Of a DNA stretch of 64,000 nt, positions 17,754-27,947 are shown one piece after another. The translations under genes and the position numbers were made by a program. Numbering within the stretch: the first letter of the stretch is position 1; each line of letters starts with the position of its first letter. Below the pieces are notes generated by a model, which worked only from the letters and a program-made list of their open reading frames with translations, was not told the origin of the DNA and ran no database searches. Source of the stretch: Parashewanella spongiae (GTDB lineage Bacteria; Pseudomonadota; Gammaproteobacteria; Enterobacterales; Shewanellaceae); assembly GCF_004358345.1 (NCBI RefSeq), contig NZ_CP037952.1, forward strand, positions 310,001 to 374,000, read 5' to 3'.

Positions 17754-20700
17754 ATGCTGACTGGAACTGCTGTTACGGGTATTGCTCCTAAGGGTGATTT
17801 TGACAAAACATTAGAAATACAACAGAACATCATTAAAGCTGTAAATGACGAAGATGATAGCGAAGTGGGAAGGATATTAGCCCTGCACTCCGAGTTTGAT
17901 GTAGACATTTTCGTGGGTGATGAGCCGCTTATCATTTTAGCTGCGAAAAGCAGTAATCTTGATGTATTCATCATGCTCATACAAAAATCAAAGAAACCAG
18001 CGGCATGTGACAAGTTTGGAATGAATGTGATCCATCATTTAGTACTAAGTTCTCATAAGCATTGTTGTTATCAGTTTTCTATGGATGCAGCGCTCATTGA
18101 AGCGATAAAAAGAGATGTGCCATTCACTCAAGAAAACAATTCTGGTGATATTGCCCTAATTAAGTTATTTGAACGTGATTTCTTTAAATATTGTGAAAAT
18201 AGTCGGGCGTTAGCATTGGCTAAAATATCAAAGCAAGAATTACGGGCATTAAAAGTAAATGGGATTAATTTAATTAATTATATTGATGAGCATTATTCGA
18301 GATTTAGTTTGCAAGGTTTTGAATGCTTAATAAAGGCAGGCTTTAACTTTAGCCAAAAAACGATGTTAGAGATGACGTTACAAGAAAGCTTATACGCACA
18401 ACTTGGTTTGGTTCAAAACATGTCTGTTCAACAGCAACAACAGTTTTTAATGAACCTCGATGGTACTACATTTTCCCACTTCAATGACTTTAAAAGTTAT
18501 ATCTACGATATTACAAGATTAATCGATAAACACACATTACATCTTGATGAATATGAAGCTGTGAACGTGTTGCCTAGTTATAGCCAAGTGACCAGAGAAA
18601 AAGCTAATGATGAAACAAAGGGAGACCGTTTACTAAATAGACGTCGTTCAGTATCAATTACTGAAATGGATCAATTATCACCTACTGAATATCTCCCTCA
18701 AACAGAGTATTTACCATACAAAGATGAACCAGAACCAGAGCGTCAGCGAAAATTGGCACAAGATGCTAATCCTTTGACATGGTCGGAACAAATATTCTCA
18801 CTACCGCCGCCTACTAAATCGAGATGGGTCAGTACTCCAAACTTATCGGAAAGTGGAAATGGAAGTGAAAACGCTTATGGAATGGCTACATTAAAATTGC
18901 AATCATTTAAAGGAGCAGCAACCACATTTTTAATGAAGATAAATAATAAATTACATGGTAAAGCTTCAAAGCCGAGCTTGGTATTAGTTGAAAATATGGA
19001 GATAGGAGGTATAACCATTTTTTCTGGACATGTGGGTGAGTTTCGGACGAATTACTTACCGCTGTTAGATGCACATAAAAAGGAACAACCTCACAAAAAA
19101 TTACGATCTGCCAGTGTGGTAAAAAATGTACCGAGGGCACAAAGGCAATATACCCCAGTGACTAAAGCACAAGTAGAACAAAGGGAGGAATTTAAAGAAC
19201 AAATTGTTCAAAAAATGAAATTGTCGGCAAAGTTCGCACACCGCCGTTCAACAGTATCACCATTAAGGCCTGCTGAAAGTGCTGCATTTCGAGTCGGTAG
19301 TTTTGACAGTGATAGTACATTTGAAAGTGTATTCCCGACAGGTAGATCCAGCATTTCATCTGAGCACTCTATAAATCTACCCATGGAAACCTGCGAATCC
19401 TCAGCTTGCTTAGCAGTAACAAACACATTTTTAAAATTGTTCGATGCGCAAAAATGTCTCCGAAGAGCCAGTGTTTTTATTCCGACAATCACCACTCCCG
19501 AGATGACTCATGAACTCAAAAAGCAACGTGAAACAGCGATTGAAAGCGCAAGAGAGTTAAAAAGTGTGACCGGAAGTTTGACAGGAGTAGGAAGACTAAA
19601 GGTCATTGCCGATGAACTTAAGGGTGTTAGAGAGCATGCAATGTCAGGTATTGCTAATGCTACTGATGATTATACCGAATGGCTTCAAAGGTTGGATGTT
19701 GAATCACATATGGATTGTGAATCCACAACTGTATTTCACGGGATAGAGCTCGCCGCAAGTGTACTCACTCAAATTGATTCAATAAGACAGTTAAAAGTAA
19801 AAAACATTAAAGACATTGTTGAACCAATTTCTGGGCTGGTATCAGGAACAATAGGTGTAGGTGCCGCCAGCACTGAAATGGTGGCGCACTTTTCTGAAGG
19901 AAGTATTTCTGAAGCTGTTGGTGATGCATCTGCAAGCTTAGAAATTATTGGAGCACTTAAAGATGGCATGATAAAAATTATCGACTTGATTAAAGCATTG
20001 TCCCATTCAGGGAGTTTGACCCAAAGTGAACATTTTGCCCCAACGGATTTTAAAAAAACTCAATACTATTTAGGAGAAGGTCTGTCGTATGCCAAAAAGT
20101 TTGCCTCAATAAGTAAAAAGTTTCTAAGTGCGGCAAAAAAAATCATTGATATTGTTGGATCTAATTCAGGCATGATAGGTGAAGCAGTACCTGGTCTAGG
20201 GCTAGTGGTTAACCTTATTCATATCGTAGAGCAAATTCAAAAGCTGACAACGAACGTCCCTTTATACATGCAGTTGTCTGAGATGAAATTGAGAGCAAAA
20301 GTGTTACTGAATGAAATGGATCAAACCACCAAAATCATTAAAGCCAATGGTAAAACCAATACAGTAGAGTTAAAAGTCTTCCTGGCACTGTCTCCAGAAA
20401 TTGAAAATGAATTAAATGACGAGATAATTGATCCTGATGCGATTGACGAAGTAAGGCGTTATTCCTTTGTGAGAGAGATGAAATCTGTAAATTTAGATCG
20501 TATTAGAAACGAGTGTTTTTCTATTGGACTTCACGTTAGTAAAACATGTGCAAATATTACAGAATTGTCGGTAGTTGCTGAAGAGGTCGCTATTGCGTTA
20601 ACAGTAACGAATGCTGTCATTGAAATAGGAAAAGAGGCAGTCGAAGGTGGCGTACAAAAAATAAATAATTTAGTCCAGAATGATCATTCGGCTAAACACA

Positions 20701-20930
20701 AACATGAAGCCTTGTGTGAACACATTGAAATATTGTTTGATCTGACGGCTACGGTATACAACAAAAATATCCACCTTGTCGACAGCGAACTTTTTTCTAG
20801 GCAATGTGCTGAAATAGATATTCTATTTAAATCAACAGGTTTGCCATTTAAACGTTTCTTAAAGTTACTTCAATCTGATGAAAGTAAAGCCATTAGGGCT
20901 TTATATAGGGCGATGAAAAACCGAAAGTGA
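17754..20930 (+). CDS. Large effector-like protein with ankyrin-like N-terminus, 1058 aa
   Basis: Not recognised as a whole. Residues about 20-230 look like degenerate ankyrin repeats (EPLIILAAKSSNLDVFIMLI, GMNVIHHLVLSSH). Residues 290-580 are low-complexity and rich in Ser and Arg, with RRRSVS (296-301), LRSAS (450-454), HRRSTV (496-501) and LRRASV (569-574), plus TEYLP twice (311-315 and 317-321). Residues 600-1058 are mostly helical with apolar glycine-rich stretches near 690-715 and 807-830. There is no N-terminal signal peptide. Ankyrin repeats and RRxS sites are common in proteins delivered into eukaryotic cells, so a secreted effector is my inference. No secretion genes are adjacent. 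Confidence 0.65.
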   Translation: MLTGTAVTGIAPKGDFDKTLEIQQNIIKAVNDEDDSEVGRILALHSEFDVDIFVGDEPLIILAAKSSNLDVFIMLIQKSKKPAACDKFGMNVIHHLVLSSHKHCCYQFSMDAALIEAIKRDVPFTQENNSGDIALIKLFERDFFKYCENSRALALAKISKQELRALKVNGINLINYIDEHYSRFSLQGFECLIKAGFNFSQKTMLEMTLQESLYAQLGLVQNMSVQQQQQFLMNLDGTTFSHFNDFKSYIYDITRLIDKHTLHLDEYEAVNVLPSYSQVTREKANDETKGDRLLNRRRSVSITEMDQLSPTEYLPQTEYLPYKDEPEPERQRKLAQDANPLTWSEQIFSLPPPTKSRWVSTPNLSESGNGSENAYGMATLKLQSFKGAATTFLMKINNKLHGKASKPSLVLVENMEIGGITIFSGHVGEFRTNYLPLLDAHKKEQPHKKLRSASVVKNVPRAQRQYTPVTKAQVEQREEFKEQIVQKMKLSAKFAHRRSTVSPLRPAESAAFRVGSFDSDSTFESVFPTGRSSISSEHSINLPMETCESSACLAVTNTFLKLFDAQKCLRRASVFIPTITTPEMTHELKKQRETAIESARELKSVTGSLTGVGRLKVIADELKGVREHAMSGIANATDDYTEWLQRLDVESHMDCESTTVFHGIELAASVLTQIDSIRQLKVKNIKDIVEPISGLVSGTIGVGAASTEMVAHFSEGSISEAVGDASASLEIIGALKDGMIKIIDLIKALSHSGSLTQSEHFAPTDFKKTQYYLGEGLSYAKKFASISKKFLSAAKKIIDIVGSNSGMIGEAVPGLGLVVNLIHIVEQIQKLTTNVPLYMQLSEMKLRAKVLLNEMDQTTKIIKANGKTNTVELKVFLALSPEIENELNDEIIDPDAIDEVRRYSFVREMKSVNLDRIRNECFSIGLHVSKTCANITELSVVAEEVAIALTVTNAVIEIGKEAVEGGVQKINNLVQNDHSAKHKHEALCEHIEILFDLTATVYNKNIHLVDSELFSRQCAEIDILFKSTGLPFKRFLKLLQSDESKAIRALYRAMKNRK

Positions 20931-21016
20931 ATACAGAAGTTTCAACTCGTAATGCCCTTTGTTACAGCATTGCCCTAATCCGCCACATTTTCAGTATTGC
21001 TTAAGTAATTTCTTGT

Positions 21017-21043
21017 CATTCCTGCGAAGGCAGGAAACCAGTG
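21017..21043. repeat. Short palindromic repeat (REP-like)
   Basis: TTCCTGCGAAGGCAGGAA forms a small hairpin within a CATTCC...CCAGTG context that resembles the ends of family C repeats. It lies between the two convergent orphan genes and may act as a terminator. Confidence 0.5.
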
Positions 21044-21123
21044 CGTTTGAAAACTTCAAATAAATTTTGTGATGTTTATGCCTCGAAACAAGCTAATAAA
21101 TTGCAATTAACTTTATAAACTCT

Positions 21124-21627
21124 TTAGTTTTGGAGTCTTGACTTGAAATCTTGATTGAATTTTTCCTTGGCATTACGAGCATGAAAAAGTGCTTTTTCAA
21201 GATTTCTACAAGGCTTTTGTTTACTTTTTGCTTCGGTTAATTCGTGTTGAATTTCTATAATATCTTGGATACATTGATCCTGAGTTTCTTTGTGAGCTTG
21301 ATATTCATCTAAAGGCAATGTCTGAGGTTTATGCTTTGAACAAAAATGTTTAGAAAAGCAATCTGTGCAGTGTAGCGCTTCAACTCTCCGGCCAAAATTT
21401 GGTTGATCGAGCCTCATTAATAAATCGCGTTCCTGCTGTGAACATGCTGAGGCGGTTACTGCTTGAGAAAGAAAATCCAAAGTCGGTGGTACATCACTAT
21501 CACTATCACTATCACTACTTACATCATAAGTTTTGTTGTAACTTAACTCCCAAGATTGGACTTTTCTAGGAGTAGGATCCTGTAGGTAAGTATCACTTTT
21601 GATTATTTTTGTTGATGAAACTGCCAT
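21124..21627 (-). CDS. Small acidic/Cys-rich orphan protein, 167 aa
   Basis: Starts at the ATG at 21627, preceded by GGAGAAA at good spacing; an in-frame ATG at 21648 lacks one. An SDSDSDSD tract lies near residue 40. A cysteine/histidine cluster LHCTDCFSKHFCSKHK around residue 90 could bind zinc. The C-terminal 60 residues are a charged helix or coiled coil (QDIIEIQHELTEAKSKQK). No family recognised. Convergent with the 1058-residue effector-like gene, with which it may form an accessory pair. Confidence 0.6.
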   Translation of the reverse strand: MAVSSTKIIKSDTYLQDPTPRKVQSWELSYNKTYDVSSDSDSDSDVPPTLDFLSQAVTASACSQQERDLLMRLDQPNFGRRVEALHCTDCFSKHFCSKHKPQTLPLDEYQAHKETQDQCIQDIIEIQHELTEAKSKQKPCRNLEKALFHARNAKEKFNQDFKSRLQN

Positions 21628-21784
21628 AAGGTTTCTCCGAGTAAACATCGTTTACGCTATCATTAAAAATGATATCTACTCAATAATTAATTATCTTAGA
21701 TATATGTAAACATTATATAAAAATGTAGTGAGTCTCTATAAGTATTTAGGAAAGTTGCGGAAGAAAGTATACTGGTGAGTTCTG

Positions 21785-21898
21785 GTCACTCCAGCGCAGG
21801 CTGGAAACGAAGTAACGACAGTTTTGTATGTCGGTAGTCTAGTGCCTTTGCTTTTTTCTATAAAAGTCACTGGATACCAGCCTTCGCAGGTATGACAA
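21785..21898. repeat. Family C short repeat, copy 2 (inverted)
   Basis: Inverted relative of 10683-10790, with ends CACTCCAGCGCAGGCTGG and CTGGATACCAGCCTTCGC. It contains the intact 20-bp core ACGACAGTTTTGTATGTCGG near 21813. It directly precedes a family A copy at 21923. Confidence 0.7.
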
Positions 21899-21922
21899 AG
21901 ATTGGTACTTTCTAAATAGTTA

Positions 21923-22279
21923 TACCAATTACAGTAATCTCTCACTCAGCAAGAGCTAAAGGGTTTCAGTGCAAGGCACAAGCTCGAAGTACTATATTCC
22001 CTATGGTCGTCATATAGAGCTGGCGTTAAACGCACTTCGTGCTTTTGTCGGGATAATTCAAGTGCTTGTAACGCAGTAATGGAACCCTTTAGCCTTGCCC
22101 TTCGGTAGCTTGTATGTGCTCACTTTAGTTTATAAAGAATACTTCTCAAAATTGTCTTGACGTAGCAATGTAATAACGGCAGCTATGTATGTCGGTAACA
22201 ACTATGTCTTCATCAATTTCGATTGCACTTTGAGCACATACATAGCACTGAGTTGAGTATTTGATTACTGTAATTGGTA
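21923..22279. repeat. Family A inverted-repeat element, copy 2
   Basis: About 357 bp with ends TACCAATTACAGTAAT and ATTACTGTAATTGGTA. It lies in opposite orientation to the copies at 28674 and 32474, and downstream of hutI. No coding capacity; the ends and length fit a miniature transposable element. Confidence 0.8.
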
Positions 22280-22297
22280 TAATCAGTGTGAAAGAGA

Positions 22298-23542
22298 CTA
22301 TTTCCCCATGGCAATAATTTGGCCGCTTTTAACGACTTGTTGGCATGGATTGACGCCATAACCATAGGCTAATTCGGCGGGTGTTTTAATGCCCCATAAA
22401 CAAAAATCAGCTTGCTTGCCTATTTCAATACTGCCAACACTATGCTCAATACCGAGTGCTTTTGCGGCATTAAATGTCATGCCCTTTAGTGCTTCTTCAG
22501 GCGTTAACCTAAACAAAGTACAAGCTAAGTTAAGCATTAATAAAGTAGAGCATATCGGTGATGAGCCGGGATTGAAATCACTCGCTACCACCATAGGAAC
22601 ATTATGCTTTCGCAGTAAATCAATCGGTGGTGTTTGAGTTTCACGTAAAAAATAAAATGCGCCGGGTAACAATACGGCGCAAGTGTCGTTTTCACTTAAT
22701 GCTTTGACTCCTGCTTCATCAATGTACTCTATGTGATCGACAGATTTTGCCCCGAGTTTAGCTGCCATTTTAGAGCCGCCCAGATTGGATAGCTGCTCAG
22801 CATGAAGTTTAATGTTCAGCCCAGCTAGCTTAGCAGCAATTAATACCTGTTCGGTTTGCTTTAAATCAAATGCGATGTTTTCGCAAAATACATCAACAGC
22901 ATCGGCAAGCTCAGCATCTATAATGGCTGGTAGCATGTCATTAACTACATGCTCGACATACTGATTTGCGCCATCAAGTATTGTATTAAATTCTGGTGGA
23001 ATCGCATGAGCGCCTAAAAAAGTGGTCTGTACATCAATATGATGATGTTTACCAAGCTCACGCGCGACTCGCAATAGTTTGAGTTCAGTGTCTAGATTAA
23101 GTCCGTAGCCTGATTTTATTTCAACTGTGGTGACACCTTCACGTGCGAGGGCGTTTAAACGTTGCCGGCCGAGTTCAAATAACTCCGCTTCATCCGCATG
23201 ACGGCAGGCCTTTACCGTCGAGATAATTCCTCCACCCTGACGTGCAATGTCTTCATAACTGGCACCGTTTAATCGTTGTTCAAATTCATTTGCTCGGTTG
23301 CCAGCAAAAACCAGATGAGTGTGCGCATCAATTAAACCGGGCGTTATCCAATGATCGTGACCTTTATATATCGGTGTTGAAAGCGCATCAAAGCAGGGTA
23401 AATTTATACGCTCACCTACCCAAGCTATTTTGCCATCCTTAACAGCAATCGCACCATTTTCAATCGCGCCGTAGGAGTTTGTACGCTGAGGATCCATAGT
23501 GGCAATGTTGACGTCTATCCAAAGTTGATCCCACTGTTGCAT
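22298..23542 (-). CDS. hutI: Imidazolonepropionase, 414 aa
   Basis: Third enzyme of histidine degradation, hydrolysing imidazolonepropionate to formiminoglutamate. It is a metal amidohydrolase: GLIDAHTHLVFAGNRA holds the HxH zinc ligands, IKLHAEQLSNLGG the later histidine and VASDFNPGSSP the catalytic aspartate. The length is normal. Divergent from hutC, with a palindromic operator between them. The family A element follows its 3' end. Confidence 0.95.
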   Translation of the reverse strand: MQQWDQLWIDVNIATMDPQRTNSYGAIENGAIAVKDGKIAWVGERINLPCFDALSTPIYKGHDHWITPGLIDAHTHLVFAGNRANEFEQRLNGASYEDIARQGGGIISTVKACRHADEAELFELGRQRLNALAREGVTTVEIKSGYGLNLDTELKLLRVARELGKHHHIDVQTTFLGAHAIPPEFNTILDGANQYVEHVVNDMLPAIIDAELADAVDVFCENIAFDLKQTEQVLIAAKLAGLNIKLHAEQLSNLGGSKMAAKLGAKSVDHIEYIDEAGVKALSENDTCAVLLPGAFYFLRETQTPPIDLLRKHNVPMVVASDFNPGSSPICSTLLMLNLACTLFRLTPEEALKGMTFNAAKALGIEHSVGSIEIGKQADFCLWGIKTPAELAYGYGVNPCQQVVKSGQIIAMGK

Positions 23543-23583
23543 GATGATACTCCCAAAATGATGAAATTTTGACTTGTATTATG

Positions 23584-23595
23584 TTGTATATACAA
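23584..23595. promoter_or_regulatory. HutC operator candidate
   Basis: The perfect 12-bp palindrome TTGTATATACAA lies between hutI and hutC, next to further TTGTAT/ACAAG half-sites. It matches the known Pseudomonas HutC site type (CTTGTA N2 TACAAG). Its position suits repression of hutI and autoregulation of hutCUH until urocanate is present. Confidence 0.75.
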
Positions 23596-23634
23596 GCTAA
23601 TCTTTTAGCCATAACATATCATAACGGAGTTTGC

Positions 23635-24336
23635 GTGATCCGAGCCAAGTTTGCCACTATTAAACAACACATCATCGAGCGAATTGAATCAGGCGTCTGG
23701 GGAGAGCAAACAAAATTGCCTTCTGAGAATCAGCTCGCAGATGAATTTGGTTGCAGTCGAATGACAGCAAGGCGTGCTGTTACTGAGTTGTGTGATATAG
23801 GAGTATTAGAGCGCAGCCAAGGCATTGGTACCTTTGTTTCGGGGTTAACCGCTCAGTCATCCGTGCTGACTATCCGTAATATTTCCGATGAAATTAAATC
23901 ACGTGGTCATGGCTACAGTGTGCTGCAATTAGCGTTAACGACTCAAGTAGCAGATAAAGAAATTTCAATCGCATTGGATGTTGAAGTTGGTGCAACGGTT
24001 TTTTACTCAGAACTTCTGCATTATGAACAAGACGAGCCGCTGCAGCTTGAATGTCGCTATGTGAATCCTAAATTAGTGCCGAACTACTTACAGCAAGATT
24101 TTAGTCAATGCACGCCACACGAATATTTATCCCAAGTCGCCCCCTTAACCGAAGCTCACCATAAAATTCAAGCCATGTTGCCCAGTTTGGATCAAGTACA
24201 CCAGCTAGAGCTACGGACAATGGAGGCCTGTTTGTTGATCTCAAGACGAACATGGTCGAGGCAAGGTGTTGTGAGTTTCGCAAAATTGATCCACCCAGGA
24301 AGCCGCTTTCATTTAGGTGGCCATTTAACCTTTTAA
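23635..24336 (+). CDS. hutC: Histidine utilisation repressor, GntR/HutC family, 233 aa
   Basis: Winged-helix domain at residues 1-70 (TIKQHIIERIESGVWGEQTK, LADEFGCSRMTARRAVTELC) followed by a UTRA effector domain that binds urocanate. I chose the GTG at 23635: CGGAG lies 5 nt upstream and the family N-terminus begins there. An upstream in-frame ATG at 23569 would start before the operator palindrome. First gene of hutCUH. Confidence 0.9.
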   Translation: MIRAKFATIKQHIIERIESGVWGEQTKLPSENQLADEFGCSRMTARRAVTELCDIGVLERSQGIGTFVSGLTAQSSVLTIRNISDEIKSRGHGYSVLQLALTTQVADKEISIALDVEVGATVFYSELLHYEQDEPLQLECRYVNPKLVPNYLQQDFSQCTPHEYLSQVAPLTEAHHKIQAMLPSLDQVHQLELRTMEACLLISRRTWSRQGVVSFAKLIHPGSRFHLGGHLTF

Positions 24337-24378
24337 ATAGAACAAATAAACAATAATAACGAAAATATCGAGGATCCT

Positions 24379-26070
24379 ATGGAAAAAAGATTTGATTCAA
24401 ATCGCAAAATAATGGCACCTCACGGCAGTCAATTAAGCTGCAAAAGCTGGTTAACCGAAGCGCCAATGCGGATGTTGATGAATAATTTACATCCCGATGT
24501 GGCGGAACGACCTGAAGAGCTAGTGGTATATGGTGGCATTGGTCGTGCAGCGCGTGACTGGGAGTGTTACGACAAAATTATTGAAACTTTGCAGCGTCTT
24601 GAAGATGACGAAACCTTGTTGGTGCAGTCAGGCAAGCCTGTTGGTGTGTTCCAAACCCATGAAAATGCGCCACGGGTATTAATCGCCAACTCTAATATAG
24701 TGCCGCACTGGGCAAATTGGGAGCACTTTAATGAACTCGATAAAAAAGGTTTGGCAATGTATGGCCAAATGACAGCAGGTTCATGGATTTACATCGGTAC
24801 TCAGGGCATTGTACAAGGTACTTATGAAACCTTCGTTTCCGTAGCGAAAAAGCATTTTGATGGTGAAGCGAAAAATCGTTGGATATTAACTGGCGGCTTA
24901 GGTGGTATGGGCGGCGCTCAACCTCTGGCAGGAACAATGGCAGGTTTTTCGGTATTGGCTTGTGAAGTGGATGAAACTCGAATCGATTTTCGACTTCGTA
25001 CAGGATATGTCGACAAGAAAGCAACGTCACTTGATGAAGCACTTGAAATGCTTGAGCAAGCTAAGGCGGTGGGGAAAGCTGTCTCTGTCGGTTTGTTGGG
25101 TAATGCGGCTGATATTTTTGAAGCGCTGGTTGAGCGTAATATCACTCCTGATGTGGTGACGGATCAAACCTCCGCCCACGATCCGCTAAACGGCTATTTG
25201 CCACAAGGATGGAGTTTAGAGCAAGCGGCTTCGGTACGTAAGACCAATGAAGCCTTGGTGATCCAAGTTGCGAAAGAATCGATGGGCTCTCAAGTACGGG
25301 CGATGTTGAAGTTGCAAGAGCGCGGTGCGGCAACGTTAGATTATGGTAATAACATTCGACAAATGGCTTATGAAGTGGGGGTTGGGCGCGCCTTTGATTT
25401 CCCTGGATTTGTTCCCGCTTACATTCGTCCGCTGTTCTGTGAAGGCATAGGGCCATTCCGGTGGGTGGCACTTTCTGGCGATCCTGAAGACATTTATAAA
25501 ACAGACGCTAAAGTCAAAGAGCTTATTCCTGATAATTCTCATTTACATAACTGGTTAGACATGGCGAGGGAGCGTATTGCCTTCCAAGGCTTGCCTGCTC
25601 GTATTTGCTGGGTGGGGTTAAAAGACAGAGCACGTCTTGCATTAGCGTTTAATGAAATGGTCAAAAATGGCGAATTGTCAGCGCCTGTCGTTATTGGCCG
25701 AGATCACTTAGATTCAGGTTCAGTGGCCAGCCCAAACCGTGAGACTGAATCAATGAAAGATGGCTCGGATGCAGTGTCTGACTGGCCGTTACTTAATGCC
25801 ATGCTCAATACAGCAAGTGGTGCAACTTGGGTGTCGCTTCATCACGGTGGTGGTGTAGGCATGGGCTTTAGTCAACATTCCGGTGTCGTGATTGTGTGTG
25901 ATGGCAGTGATGCCGCCGCTAAACGAGTTGGCCGAGTATTGTGGAACGATCCCGCAACAGGTGTGATGCGTCATGCTGATGCTGGTTACGACATTGCTAA
26001 AAACTGCGCTAAAGAGCAAGGCCTAGATCTGCCGATGCTTAATGAAGTAAATAAAGAAAAGGAAGCCTGA
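24379..26070 (+). CDS. hutU: Urocanate hydratase, 563 aa
   Basis: Converts urocanate to imidazolonepropionate using tightly bound NAD+. Family landmarks: [20 protein letters not shown] near the start, [40 protein letters not shown] (NAD-binding), and the C-terminal [17 protein letters not shown]. Normal length (about 555-560 in relatives). AGGAT upstream of the ATG. hutH starts 3 nt after the stop. Confidence 0.97.
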   Translation: MEKRFDSNRKIMAPHGSQLSCKSWLTEAPMRMLMNNLHPDVAERPEELVVYGGIGRAARDWECYDKIIETLQRLEDDETLLVQSGKPVGVFQTHENAPRVLIANSNIVPHWANWEHFNELDKKGLAMYGQMTAGSWIYIGTQGIVQGTYETFVSVAKKHFDGEAKNRWILTGGLGGMGGAQPLAGTMAGFSVLACEVDETRIDFRLRTGYVDKKATSLDEALEMLEQAKAVGKAVSVGLLGNAADIFEALVERNITPDVVTDQTSAHDPLNGYLPQGWSLEQAASVRKTNEALVIQVAKESMGSQVRAMLKLQERGAATLDYGNNIRQMAYEVGVGRAFDFPGFVPAYIRPLFCEGIGPFRWVALSGDPEDIYKTDAKVKELIPDNSHLHNWLDMARERIAFQGLPARICWVGLKDRARLALAFNEMVKNGELSAPVVIGRDHLDSGSVASPNRETESMKDGSDAVSDWPLLNAMLNTASGATWVSLHHGGGVGMGFSQHSGVVIVCDGSDAAAKRVGRVLWNDPATGVMRHADAGYDIAKNCAKEQGLDLPMLNEVNKEKEA

Positions 26071-26073
26071 TTG

Positions 26074-27588
26074 ATGGACTCATTCGTATTACAACCAGGA
26101 AAGTTAACCTTAGCGCAGTTACGTCACGTTAGCCGTAACCCAATTAACTTGAGTTTAGATAAAGAAGCGGTTTCTGGCATTCATCGTAGTGCAGAAATGG
26201 TGCAACAAGTGCTGGATGAAGGTCGTACAGTTTACGGGATTAATACAGGTTTTGGTTTGTTGGCTAACACCAAAATTGCTGCGGAAGATCTGCAATTGCT
26301 GCAAAGATCAATCGTGTTGTCCCATGCTGCTGGTACCGGTCGGTTTATGGCTGATGATACGGTTCGTTTGATGATGATACTAAAAATAAACTCGCTCAGT
26401 CGAGGTTACTCAGGCATTCGTATGGCAGTGATCGATTTCATTATCGAGATGATTAATGCCGAGGTTTATCCATGTATACCGGAAAAAGGCTCCGTGGGCG
26501 CGTCTGGTGATTTAGCGCCACTCGCCCATATGTGTTTGCCTATTATTGGCGAAGGTGAAGTGCGTTACCAAGGTGCAGTAATGCCATCAGCTGATGCATT
26601 AAAACGAATTGGCTTAGCCCCAATAGAACTCGCCGCTAAGGAAGGGTTGGCTTTGCTTAATGGTACCCAAGCTTCAACCGCATTAGCGTTAGAGGGCTTA
26701 TTTTATTCTGAAGACTTATATCATAGCGCGTCAGTCATTGGGGCGATGAGTGTCGAAGCCGCTATGGGCAGTCGCAGTCCATTTGATGCTCGAATTCATG
26801 AAGTGCGGGGTCAGAAAGGACAAATGGCATCGGCACAGTTATTTAGGAAGTTATTGGGTGAAACCTCTGAAATAAGTCAAAGCCACAAGGATTGTGATAA
26901 AGTACAAGATCCTTATTCATTGCGTTGTCAGCCACAAGTGCTTGGTGCATGTCTGACGCAAATTTCCAACGCAGCTGAAGTGTTAGAGATTGAGGCCAAC
27001 GGTGTAACGGATAATCCCTTGGTGTTCCACGACAACGGTGACATTATCTCGGGTGGTAATTTCCACGCTGAGCCTGTTGCTATGGTGGCTGATAACTTAG
27101 CCATTGCTATTGCAGAAATCGGTGCATTGTCCGAACGACGCATTGCGCTGTTGATCGATTCGAGCTTGTCAAAACTGCCGCCGTTTTTAGTGGATAACGG
27201 TGGGGTCAATTCAGGCTTTATGATTGCTCAAGTCACCGCCGCCGCATTAGCATCTGAAAACAAAACGTTTGCGCATCCAGCATCGGTAGACAGTCTGCCA
27301 ACCTCAGCAAACCAAGAAGATCATGTTTCTATGGCCACATTTGCTGCCAGACGTTTACGTGACATGTCTGAAAATACCCGTGGTATTTTAGCGGTGGAAT
27401 GGCTAGCTGCCGCACAGGGATTAGATTTTAGATCGCCTTTACAGCCAAGCCAATCAGTGGCCGATGCAAAAGCGTTGTTAAGATCCGAAGTCCCACATTA
27501 CGATAGAGATCGCTATTTCGGGCCTGACATTGAAAAAGCCACTCAGCTGCTCAATGCGGAGTGCTTTAAGGAAATTGTGGCAAGTTAA
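26074..27588 (+). CDS. hutH: Histidine ammonia-lyase, 504 aa
   Basis: Removes ammonia from histidine to give urocanate. The self-made MIO cofactor arises from A143-S144-G145 in [15 protein letters not shown]. Also present: [10 protein letters not shown], the LALLNGTQ region and a FAARRL segment of the C-terminal helix. I use the ATG at 26074; a TTG at 26071 is adjacent, and GGAAG lies 8 nt before the ATG. Last gene of the operon; a strong terminator follows. Confidence 0.97.
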   Translation: MDSFVLQPGKLTLAQLRHVSRNPINLSLDKEAVSGIHRSAEMVQQVLDEGRTVYGINTGFGLLANTKIAAEDLQLLQRSIVLSHAAGTGRFMADDTVRLMMILKINSLSRGYSGIRMAVIDFIIEMINAEVYPCIPEKGSVGASGDLAPLAHMCLPIIGEGEVRYQGAVMPSADALKRIGLAPIELAAKEGLALLNGTQASTALALEGLFYSEDLYHSASVIGAMSVEAAMGSRSPFDARIHEVRGQKGQMASAQLFRKLLGETSEISQSHKDCDKVQDPYSLRCQPQVLGACLTQISNAAEVLEIEANGVTDNPLVFHDNGDIISGGNFHAEPVAMVADNLAIAIAEIGALSERRIALLIDSSLSKLPPFLVDNGGVNSGFMIAQVTAAALASENKTFAHPASVDSLPTSANQEDHVSMATFAARRLRDMSENTRGILAVEWLAAAQGLDFRSPLQPSQSVADAKALLRSEVPHYDRDRYFGPDIEKATQLLNAECFKEIVAS

Positions 27589-27613
27589 CAAGTAGATGTC
27601 ATTGAAAATAAAA

Positions 27614-27639
27614 AACCATCAAGCTTTTGCTTGATGGTT
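27614..27639 (+). terminator. Terminator of the hutCUH operon
   Basis: AACCATCAAGC TTTT GCTTGATGGTT followed by TTT on the plus strand, 26 nt after the hutH stop. Confidence 0.85.
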
Positions 27640-27707
27640 TTGTTAATCGCTTCCCTACAAGCTCAGTGAACTTTGTTTCAGGATAGACGTCGAAACAATG
27701 ATTTAGA

Positions 27708-27916
27708 ATAGGATTACAGTAATTAAACCTAGTTAAACCTAAATAAATCGGTTGGGAGCGTTCATATACGCAGAAAAAATTACTGATATTTAGGTTAAAT
27801 GCTCAACTCAGAGCTATGTATGGCGGCCGTTAGGGTATATAGTACTTTGAGCTTGTGCCTTACACTGAAAGCCTTTAGCTCTTGCTGAGTGAGAGATTAA
27901 TTACTGTAATTATTAT
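27708..27916. repeat. Family A element, copy 3, internally deleted and carrying a D element
   Basis: Degenerate left end ATTACAGTAATTAA and right end TAATTACTGTAATTATTA. A 72-bp family D-like insert (27727-27798) sits just after the left end, flanked by TTAA on both sides. The middle of the A sequence is missing: the text jumps from GAGCTATGTATG to GCGGCCGTTAGGG. It ends 31 bp before the SIMPL protein start. Confidence 0.75.
27727..27798. repeat. Short family D-like insert inside family A copy 3
   Basis: Begins ACCTAGTTAAACCTAAATAA and ends GATATTTAGGTTAA. Removing it (and one TTAA) restores the intact family A text AATTAAATGCTCAAC. It is evidence that one element family targets another. Confidence 0.65.
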
Positions 27917-27947
27917 AAGTTTTTCCAAGGTTTTCAATAAGGATATG

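Noticed and set aside
17654-18013. Reverse frame of 119 residues over the effector gene start
   Set aside because: Antisense to a long coherent gene and without ribosome site or family similarity.
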